DNA of 64,000 nt from Phyto melanocephala (Eukaryota > Arthropoda > Insecta > Diptera > Rhinophoridae). Where the stretch lies: positions 50,763,491 to 50,827,490 of the forward strand of contig OW799235.1 in assembly GCA_941918925.1 (NCBI GenBank). Direction: 5' to 3'. The notes below the pieces were generated by a model that saw nothing but the letters and a program-made list of their open reading frames with translations, had not been told where the DNA came from and ran no database searches. This document shows positions 1-8,328 of this stretch, one piece after another (position 1 is the first letter of the stretch; each line of letters begins with the position of its first letter). A program made the translations under genes and the position numbers.

Positions 1-1659
1 ACTGCATTCAGTGTCGAAGGAGGACACTATGAGTTTTTGCGTATGCCATTCGGACTGAGGACAGCCCCGGCAACATTTCAGAGACTTATGAATAATATAC
101 TACATGATTTCATTAACAAGATTTGCTTAGTGTACTTAGACGACATAATTATATTTTCGACATCCTTACAGGAGCACATAAATTCACTTACACTCATATT
201 TGAAAGACTGCGAGAAGCAAACCTAAAGATTCAATTAGACAAATCGGAATTTTTGAAAAAAGAAACTGAATTTCTTGGACACATAGTTACTACGGAGGGA
301 GTTAAGCCTAATCCTAAAAAGATAGAATGCGTCGTTAATTTTCCAATACCCAAAACTACAAGACAAATTAAACAATTCCTAGGATTAACCGGCTATTATA
401 GGAAATTTATTAAGGACTATTCATTGATAGCTAAACCCATGACTAAATACTTAAAGAAGGATTGCAAGCTGAACATAGATGACCCAGAATACCAAAAGAG
501 TTTTAATACTCTTAAGACATTATTAACACACGATCCAATATTAACATATCCAGATTTTACGAAGACATTTACACTAACAACTGATGCCAGCAACTATGCC
601 TTGGGAGCAGTACTTTCCCAAAATAATCACCCAATATGTTATGCCAGTCGTACCCTCAACTCACATGAAATAAACTACAGCACAATAGAAAAAGAGTTAT
701 TGGCAATAATATGGGCCACAAAATATTTTAGGCCTTATCTTTTTGGTCGTAAGTTCACAATAGAAACTGATCACAAGCCTTTAACATGGCTTTTGTCTAT
801 TAAAGAACCTAACTCAAAACTTGTAAGGTGGAGGCTAAAACTATCGGAGTTTGATTACGAAATAAAGTACAAGAAGGGAACTAAGAACACTAATGCTGAC
901 GCCTTGTCCAGGATCGAGACCGAACCTGTTACTGTAAATATATTAGAATCCGACAGTAGAATAATAAAGACAAAATCACCAATAAATATGTTCAGAAACC
1001 AGGTCATCATAATAAAAACCACCTCCGGATCGCTAAAGATAAAAAATAAATGTATTTTTGGTAATAAAAGAAAAATTGTTTACATGAAAGAAATGGACAG
1101 GGAAACTGCTATCACTCTACTTAAAAATCACTTTAACCCCACACAGCTAAACGCTATTTTAATGGAAGAAGAATTTTATACAACTTTTAGTAATACTTAT
1201 GAAGAATTGTTTGCTGACAACGAAAAATTTAGGATAATAAGATGTACACTCCAAACAGTAGATGTAGAGGATGAAAACCGGTTAGCCGAAATTATAAAAA
1301 GCGAACACCTTGATAAAAACCATCGCGGAATAGACGCAGTATATAGAGAGTTAGTCACACGCATATACAATCCAAAGCTCAAACTTAGGATAACGCAATT
1401 TATAAACAACTGCGAAGTTTGCAACCTTGAGAAGTACGACAGAAAACCTCCAAAGATACCTTATAAAATCACAGAGACTCCAAATAAACCACTCGAAGTA
1501 CTACACATAGACGTCTTTTATACTCTTAATAAAAACTTGTTTATGACAGCAATTGATAAATTTTCAAAATTCGCTTTAGCATTTCATATAAATGGAAGAA
1601 GTTGGACAGAGTTCAAAACAAAACTATTACAGATAATTTTAATACGTATGGAAAAATAA
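1..1659 (+). pseudogene. pol: Errantivirus pol, RT - RNase H - integrase N-terminal part
   Basis: The frame is already open at base 1, so the N-terminal protease and RT fingers are missing only because of the window edge. Visible in order are the MPFGL motif and the YLDD polymerase active site (around residue 35 counted from the internal Met at 37), the thumb/connection region with FLGHIV, an RNase H domain with TTDAS, an acidic EKELLAI segment and TDHKPL, then an HHCC-type integrase zinc finger ending CEVCNLEKYDR. The integrase core begins with HIDVF, which supplies the first catalytic Asp. The frame stops at 1657-1659, shortly after it; the rest of the core continues in another frame from about 1602. 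This is one frameshift in an otherwise well-kept gene, which suggests a fairly young insertion. Confidence 0.9.
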
Positions 1660-2240
1660 ATAAAATCATTGTAGACAACGAACTGGGATTCAAAGCCATA
1701 CCGATGCAAGAGTTCTTAAGAAAGGAAAATATTGACATTCATTATACTTCGAATAGTAACCATACGTCTAATGCGGACATTGAAAGACTACATAATACTA
1801 TTAACGAACACATAAGGCTACTAAGACATGATAAGGAAAACCAGGGCGAAACTATTGAAGACAAGATGATGAGAATAATAGGCTTTTATAATAATACGGT
1901 ACATAGCACTACAGGTATTAAACCAATTGACTTTGTAAACGGCAAAGTACACGAAGACAGATACAAGGAAATTCATGACTTAATAGAATTAAAAAAGGGA
2001 AAATATATACGGAAATTAAACGAAAATAGAAAAGATATAGAACTGGAAAATGGGACAAATTTTATTAAGGAAATAAGAGGTGGTAAAAACCACAATAAAT
2101 ATAGGAAAATTAATGCAGTTAAAATAGACGACGACCATTTGCAGACAGTTAGGACTGGACACAAATATTATAAGACACATGTGAAACCTAAAAGGAAATA
2201 CCAAGACAGAGACAACCCAACTGTAGTATCTACAAAATAA
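1602..2240 (+). pseudogene. pol: Errantivirus pol, integrase catalytic core and C-terminal part (shifted frame)
   Basis: This frame continues the integrase after the break near 1600-1660. It has the second catalytic Asp in VDNELGF and, 35 residues later, the catalytic Glu in DIERLH, giving the D-35-E spacing of retroviral and Ty3/gypsy integrases. The C-terminal part is Lys/Arg-rich with an HYKTHVKPK-like tail typical of this lineage. The Met at 1602 is not a real start; it lies in the overlap of the two frames. The env-like gene starts 12 bp after this frame ends, the compact arrangement usual for errantiviruses, whose env is normally made from a spliced RNA. Confidence 0.85.
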
Positions 2241-2251
2241 TATCTTTTCAG

Positions 2252-3802
2252 ATGACGATTTTGACTTTGGTATATACTCTCATTATGGCTACTAGTGCAC
2301 AATACATAGATATCCAGGATCTAACGAACAATAATGGATATATTCCAATAAAACTGGACGAAATCAGGCCTATAGAAAATTACTCCAAGATAATACACAT
2401 TGTTAATACGACCATGTACAAGGAAACCCTCGATATAATTTCAGACAATGTAGCAACATTGAAACAAACCACTAGCGACACAACGACACTATTAGACACA
2501 GTTGGAAAGAATTTTGCGATACTCAAGGCAAAAGTGGATAATTTATACCCACAATTCAGGCGGAAACGAGGATTAATTGATATATTAGGCAAAGGATAGA
2601 AAATCGTAGCAGGGACAATGGACAGTGAGGACGCAGAACACATTAATAATTCTTTAAAATCACTCTATGAAAACAACGGACTGTTGACAAATACAGTACA
2701 TAACCTTACCCAGGTCAACACTCTCTTGACAATACAGATAAATAACATAACTAAACATATTAACACACAACAGAAACGAGTAGAAAGATATTTAAATCAG
2801 TTCAAAAACACTTTCCAGAATAAAATAGCGACATTAGAAGACGAAGTTACATTCATGCAACATATTTATCAGATTGATAATGATATAATGCTCTTACGTA
2901 ACCACATTGACGACATAGGACAAGTAATCTTCTCCAGTAAATTAGGAATCATTCCAACAGATATTTTAACCCCAAAGGAAATGGATCTAATAACAGACTT
3001 TAACAGTTACATGAACATAAAAACCTCTGTAGCATTGCATGACGAAACTATACTATTAATATTCAAGATACCCTCGTATTCCAAAGACACTCTTAGCAAA
3101 ATCACCTTCGAACCAATCCCAGATATTAAGAACATGACATTAGCATTAAACTCACACACAATACTCACCGATCACAACGGGAAAATGTATGAACCATTTC
3201 TCCAAGACAATTTAGAGAAGAACCTAATTGAAATTAAAAGTGATTGTATGCAAAATATTTTAGAATATAAAGATGCAAATTGCCCTATGAAAAATTCAGA
3301 AACAGAAGAAATAGTAGAAATATTTCCTGGATTACTCATATTAAAAAATTATTACCAAAATTTTAAACACAACTGCAATAAAGCGGAAATTAATATTAAA
3401 GGAACTTTTCTTATAAAATTTGAAAATTGTAAAATTATGACAAAAAACAGAAATTTTACAAATGTTAATTTAAAAATTAAAGACAAAATAATACTACCAA
3501 ATATTGTAACAAAAATCAAAAGCAATGAAAATATTAGTCTAAGCGATCTAAAACTAGAAACTTTATACCTTAAACAAATAAAATATGAAGAAAACTTAAA
3601 TAACATATTATACCACGATAAAGGAACAAAAACTATTAGCATTAGTATCAATATTGTAATTATTTTATGCGTAATAATTTTTGGAATTGTGTATAGTATA
3701 AGATCAAAACAGATTTTTCATGTTTCGTCGGAGCCTCAAACAAACGGTGGGGGTGTTATAATGTCTCCCATTATTCCCTCAACACGAGTTAATGTAATAT
3801 AA
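2252..3802 (+). pseudogene. env: Errantivirus envelope-like glycoprotein with one in-frame amber stop
   Basis: The N-terminus has a hydrophobic signal-peptide-like stretch (about residues 2-16). Near residue 107 is a dibasic RRKRG site of the furin type, followed by a small hydrophobic fusion-peptide-like segment. There a TAG (2597-2599) interrupts the frame. Positions 2252-2599 and 2618-3802 are in the same frame and the 18 bases between are open, so this is one nonsense codon and not a frameshift. The C-terminal part has coiled-coil-like Asn/Gln/Leu-rich stretches, scattered cysteines and a single hydrophobic membrane-spanning segment (about 3640-3700) before a short tail. That is the architecture of baculovirus F-type/errantivirus env. 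The tail runs into the presumed 3' LTR. Confidence 0.82.
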
Positions 3803-4110
3803 ATATATATATATACTTAAATAAATATACACATTTACCTACTTTATTTTAAACCAATTCCAAGAATTGTTTATGCATTTATTTAGTTCATCCACACTAA
3901 ATGCAACTCCAAACACAGACAAATTTATTAGGAATTGTTTTGCATTAAAACATTCATTAACTTTTCTTTATTAATTTCTCGGAATTGTTTTTCAACAATT
4001 AATATTATTAATAATCGATATTTTAATTATAAGAAAAAATTGTAAAACTAAGTATAAAAAGAAGTATCAGAAGAAAAATAAAGTGAGTTGGATTTTGATT
4101 TCAAGAAAGT
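3754..4110 (+). repeat. Probable errantivirus 3' LTR (right boundary uncertain)
   Basis: A purine-rich run (ACGGTGGGGG, 3744-3753) is followed at 3754 by TGTTATAATG, the usual arrangement of a polypurine tract abutting an LTR. Further in are a TATA-like AGTATAAAAAG near 4050 and an AATAAA near 4077, fitting U3 and R signals. The 48 bp of env before its stop overlap this region, which some errantiviruses show. The right end cannot be fixed without the 5' copy. Confidence 0.45.
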
Positions 4111-4901
4111 GAAAGTGGTTGTGTTTTTTTTAAAGACTTATATTTTTAAGCTTGTTTTTTCTCACCTGGAATCAATAGTTCTTGATAGTAAAATTCTAGG
4201 TTCATAAATGTTTTAAAAAGTTCCAAACTGTTTTGCCGAATTTAATGATATTTGGCCCTGTAATTTTCCGGTGTTTTCCTTTCTTTGGTCCCACTAAAAG
4301 TTTCCTAAATAATTGTCCATATTCTATTAGGCGATAACAATTATCAAATTTTGTACCATTGAATAATATTTGAAAAGTTTATTTTAAAAAAAGTACAAAA
4401 AATAGGAACAATTATTACCTTTTACACATGCGAGTTTTACGAAAGTGTTGAAATGTTATTAATATTTTTTTCCGGATTAACTAATTCAGTTTAAACTTTT
4501 TGCCTAGCTTTATGTAATTGGCAGTTACATAGGATACCAAAAAAGTACCATTTTAGTTTTTAACCGCTTTCCCCTTAGCAGATATAATATTACCGATTTT
4601 ACCCGTTTCTACCCATTCTTACCTCCTTAAAGTACGAATTTCTAGTGGAGCTATACATCGAAATAGGAACCGATTGTCAAAATTTCATGTCCCTATCTCT
4701 TTGCGTTTGGGCTGTGCGATGATGAATTAGTCAGTCAGTCACGTTACTCTTTTATAAGTATATAGATTTTAAAACTCAACTGTTTTTACATAAGTTTAAA
4801 ATAAACTATACATATATATTTTTAACCTAGCATTTACACATGAAAGTAAATGCATGAAATTCGCAATTAACTTATATTGATTCACTGACACACTAAGATG
4901 T
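4111..4901. other. A+T-rich non-coding DNA, no gene recognised
   Basis: No coding frame or RNA gene is convincing here. The stretch near 4726-4770 (TCAGTCAGTCA, then a TATAAGTATATAGAT-like end) has the look of a dispersed non-coding repeat end, but there is no second copy in the window to prove it. Confidence 0.4.
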
Positions 4902-5780
4902 TTATACCCTTCACTTGTAGTGCACAAGGGTATAAATAGCTTTGTCATTCCGTTTGTAATTTCTACAATTTTCATTTTCGACCCCATAAAGTATGTATTT
5001 TCTGAATGCTTATGAATAGAGGAGTCGATTAAGCCTCGACCGTCTGTCCGTGAGTTGGTTGAAATAAACTTTTAGAAGCAACCATATGTTCCTCAGATCT
5101 GTGTATGGTATCAATCTTTTGGAAATATCCGGGAATAATTCACTATTGAAATTCAGCACAATCGCCCCATAACTTTCTGAGATATGAGCAAATAAACACG
5201 ACTGCTTTTTTTCACATATTTTTACCACCAAAATTAAAAACTTTCAGCCATAGAATAATTTGTAGGTACCTTTGCTACTATTTGTAGATGTAATATGCCT
5301 CTGGAGATATTCGTGAAAAATTTTGGATAAAGCGGTCTCTAATCGGTTAAGTTATAGGCAAAAAATTGTATATTCCAAAAATTTACAAACGAAAATAAAT
5401 TTTTTTCAGCTTCTAGACAACCGAGAGTGTTAATATTGGTTCATTGACTAGCGCCATATAAGAAGAAAAATTTAAATTCATGTAAGCCAACAACACTAAA
5501 TCATTAAAAAATGAAAATCCAAGATTTCGTCTAAGACAAAATGGCGGATATAATTTTTTCAACCCCATCAATATGGGTATCAAACTAAAGGGATTGACTA
5601 GCAAAATACAGTTAACTACGTAAAAATTCAAAATCAAGGATGACGTCGGAAATAATAAGGAATAATGGCGTATAACGTAAAACATAGGTTAAGCTACGGT
5701 GTGGGATTATACCTATGTACATGATGGTGAAGGGTATTTTCAGATTCGGCACGGCCAAACATAGCACTCTTACTTGTTTT
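4902..5780 (+). mobile_element. INE-1/DINE-1-like (Helentron-derived, HINE) repeat, copy a
   Basis: The copy opens with TATACCCTTCACTTG...AAGGGTATA, contains the GACCCCATAAAGTATGTATTTTCTGAAT block and a GTCTGTCC stretch, and closes with a degenerate GATTCGGCACGGCC hairpin followed by ATAGCACTCTTACTTGTTTT. The same blocks in the same order define six other copies in the window. In Drosophila INE-1/DINE-1 the CCCCATAAAGTATATATATTC and GTCCGTCTGTCC blocks and the terminal CTTGTTT are well known, so I place this family among Helentron-associated non-autonomous elements. No coding capacity. The superfamily call is from remembered motifs. Confidence 0.62.
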
Positions 5781-6252
5781 AGTTTTTACCAAGATTTCAA
5801 TGACATTTTCAAAAAATAATTTTATAAGTTTTCAAAATTTCAAAGAACAATTGAAGCAAAGCCTCGAATAACGTTGTAAATGAAAAATTTTGCAAAACCG
5901 TCTCTTACATTTGTCCAAACACCAAAACATCAAAATTATGCTTTTTATCACCGTCAAAACGCAATTACAATGAGTCAGTCAGTAGAAGAACGTTGTAAGT
6001 TATAAACAAAAGTCTACGAACGGAATTGTCGAAAGTGATTGATAAGTGTAACAGAGACACAAAAAGAAAAGTATTTAAAAAAATGAGATAATCAAACCTT
6101 TTAAATACGTTTCTTTGCTGTCCTGAAAAATTATTATTTTGTCATTTGCAACGTTATTCGCGGCGATCCTTCAATTGTTGCCTATTAACACACTTATACA
6201 AATTTAAATTTTTTGGTAAAACAATAACTGTATACATAACATATTTTGTAAA
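5781..6252. other. Non-coding spacer
   Basis: A+T-rich sequence between repeat a and the mariner remnant. No coding frame, terminal repeat or RNA gene was recognised. Confidence 0.4.
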
Positions 6253-6254
6253 TA

Positions 6255-6965
6255 AAGGGTGTTTTTTTTTGCTAGATAGAACTTTAGAAAATTACCGCAT
6301 ATGGAGCGAGACCAATCCACAAGAGACCCTACAGACTCCATCACATCCAGAAAAATGCACCGTTTGGTGCGGTTTTCACGCTGGTGGCATCATCGGACCT
6401 TATTTCTTCAAAAATGAGGCCGGATCTCGCGTTACGGTCAATGGAGATCGTTACCGCACCATGATAAATGATTTTTTGTTTGAAAATATGGATGACATTG
6501 ATCCGGAGGAGATGTGGTTTCAACAGAATGGCGCTACGTGCCATACGGCGAACGCAACCATCGACTTATTGAAATCAAAATTTGGCGATAAGTTGATTTC
6601 GAGAAATGGACCTGTCAATTGGCCTCCAAGGTCGTGCGATTTTACACCTCTCGATTATTTCCTGTGGGGCTACGTGAAGTCACTGGTTTATGCTGATAAA
6701 CCAGCAACAATTGACGCCTTGGAGGCCAGCATTGTTCGTGTTATTCGTGACATACGGCCAGCAGTGCTCGAAAAAGTGGCCCAAAATTGGACGTCCAGAA
6801 TGCGCTTCGTCAAGAACAGCCGCGGTGCCCATATGCCCGAAATCATTTTCAAATGTTAATGTCACGTATTGATCTTTCGAATAAAAAAAAAAATTTGATT
6901 ACAATTTAATTTTTTGTGTTATTTTTTACAATTTCAAGTTCTATTGGGCTTAAAAAAACACCCTT
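6255..6965 (+). mobile_element. Internally deleted mariner-like element, rosa/DD41D type, with intact TIRs and TA duplication
   Basis: The left end AAGGGTGTTTTTTTTT after TA (6253-6254) mirrors the right end AAAAAAACACCCTT before TA (6966-6967). This gives a 711-bp element with terminal inverted repeats and the TA target duplication of the Tc1/mariner superfamily. Full mariners are about 1.3 kb. Here only about 30 bp separate the left TIR from the middle of the transposase, so the helix-turn-helix half is deleted. The intact ends mean it could in principle have been moved in trans. Confidence 0.82.
6286..6859 (+). pseudogene. Mariner (DD41D, rosa-like) transposase, C-terminal half
   Basis: The catalytic-domain half of a mariner transposase, from about the RIWSETNPQ region to the natural C-terminus. 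The second catalytic position lies in WFQQNGATCHTA, where family members normally have Asp; here it is Asn. The third is the Asp of PLDYFLWGY, with 41 residues between them, which is the spacing that defines the rosa group. The first catalytic Asp and the DNA-binding domain are lost in the internal deletion. The Met at 6146 is upstream of the element and not a real start. Not functional as a transposase. Confidence 0.8.
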
Positions 6966-6967
6966 TA

Positions 6968-7648
6968 TATGAAAATACTTATAATATTTGTTTTTCAAAT
7001 ATACATAAAGAACACAATTAATGTCTTTTTAAAACAATAATTTAAATAACTTATATTATATTATATTTATTAATTTAAAGGTGCAAAAAAAATTGGAACC
7101 TTAAAGTACAATGTTCGCTTCGACAACATTTTTAAATTAACTTTTAGTTGTAGTTTTCTATGTAAACGAAAAAGAAATTTTAATGAAACTAGTCTTTTTC
7201 ATTGAAATTTTAATTTATAATACTTATACAAAAAATTTTAAATTTTTTTTCATATGTAAATGTAGGGTAAATTAATGTGTTTAAGAAAGTAATGCCATAA
7301 AAATCAGTATGAAAAAATACGATTGTATTAAGAAAATTTTTCTATTTGATTTTTGACAATCAGACAAAAATTATTTTATTTTGCTCTGACAAAATCCAAT
7401 GAAAATCTAAATACGGCCTTAAGTGGCATAACCTTACTTCATAATTTGCATTTGTTTGCCCTACTCTAGTTTTTAATTGAATATCATAACATTTAGTTTG
7501 TAAATTCGAAAATGTATTATAAATAGTGCCATATAAGCTATATTTCAGATTTAATGCTACACGTCATTTAGCTTTATTATTTTCAATGCCATATCTGATT
7601 TTGAATATTGTTCCTAATTTACGAATCCAAAAATATGAAATAAAGTTT
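6968..7648. other. A+T-rich non-coding DNA
   Basis: Between the mariner and the microsatellite I see only low-complexity A+T-rich sequence, with no coding frame, terminal repeat or RNA gene. Confidence 0.4.
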
Positions 7649-8136
7649 GTATGTATGTATGTATGTATGTATGTATGTATGTATGTATGTATGTATGTAT
7701 GTATGTATGTATGTATGTATGTATGTATGTATGTATGTATGTATGTATGTATGTATGTATGTATGTATGTATGTATGTATGTATGTATGTATGTATGTAT
7801 GTATGTATGTATGTATGTATGTATGTATGTATGTATGTATGTATGTATGTATGTATGTATGTATGTATGTATGTATGTATGTATGTATGTATGTATGTAT
7901 GTATGTATGTATGTATGTATGTATGTATGTATGTATGTATGTATGTATGTATGTATGTATGTATGTATGCATGCATGCATGTATGTATGTATGTATGTAT
8001 GTATGTATGTATGTATGTATGTATGTATGTATGTATGTATGTATGTATGTATGTATGTATGTATGTATGTATGTATGTATGTATGTATGTATGTATGTAT
8101 GTATGTATGTATGTATGTATGTATGTATGTATGTAT

Positions 8137-8138
<2 letters not shown>
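7649..8138. repeat. Long (ATGT)n tetranucleotide microsatellite, about 490 bp
   Basis: About 120 tandem ATGT units (ACAT on the other strand), almost perfect. The one visible interruption is a short ATGCATGCATGC stretch at about 7967-7979. It is joined directly to the poly(T) (poly(A) on the minus strand) that ends retrotransposon copy A1. Long open frames across it in every phase are artefacts of a four-base repeat lacking stops. Confidence 0.97.
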
Positions 8139-8175
<37 letters not shown>

Positions 8176-8271
8176 TAACGAGGTGAAATCATCGAAAGAC
8201 CCTGGTACTCAGGTCAACCAGGAGTGCGTGACTTTAACACGCTAAAACACCTCGGTACACTAGCCCAAAAT

Positions 8272-8307
8272 CCCTGCGGAACTACCACAAAGCTATACAT
8301 CGCAGGG
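8272..8307 (-). other. Conserved 3'-UTR hairpin, copy A1
   Basis: CCCTGCG (8272-8278) pairs with CGCAGGG (8301-8307) around a 22-nt loop containing AAAGCTAT. Equivalent stems sit at the same place in families C and D, where one pair has changed on both sides. Probably part of the RNA structure that the element's own reverse transcriptase recognises. Confidence 0.6.
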
Positions 8308-8328
8308 GGGGAAGGTACAACACCCAAA

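Larger units (their letters stand above)
1..4110 (+). mobile_element. Errantivirus (Ty3/gypsy insect endogenous retrovirus), 5' truncated by the window edge
   Basis: The order reverse transcriptase, RNase H, integrase, envelope-like gene, then LTR-like sequence is that of insect errantiviruses (gypsy/17.6/ZAM group). The window opens inside the reverse transcriptase, so gag, protease and the 5' LTR lie outside. Pol is frameshifted in the integrase and env carries one in-frame stop, so this copy is not autonomous. A purine-rich tract ends at 3753, just before a TG that probably starts the 3' LTR. The right end near 4110 is a guess, because the 5' LTR needed to define it is not in view. The genus-level call is confident from the pol-env layout; the exact family is not known. 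Confidence 0.88.

Noticed and set aside
4726..4770. Helitron terminus (TCAGTCAGTCA followed by TATAAGTATATAGAT)
   Set aside because: No matching second copy in the window and no terminal hairpin with CTRR, so it was left as unassigned non-coding DNA.
7649..8138. CRISPR-like array
   Set aside because: The unit is 4 bp with no unique spacers, in a eukaryotic transposon context. It is a simple microsatellite. The CAGACGGA run at 37,902 was rejected for the same reason.
7526..8245. Long open frames translating as MYVC or THIHTY repeats on both strands
   Set aside because: They are produced by a four-base repeat that contains no stop in any frame. There is no protein evidence, and the frames run into poly(T).
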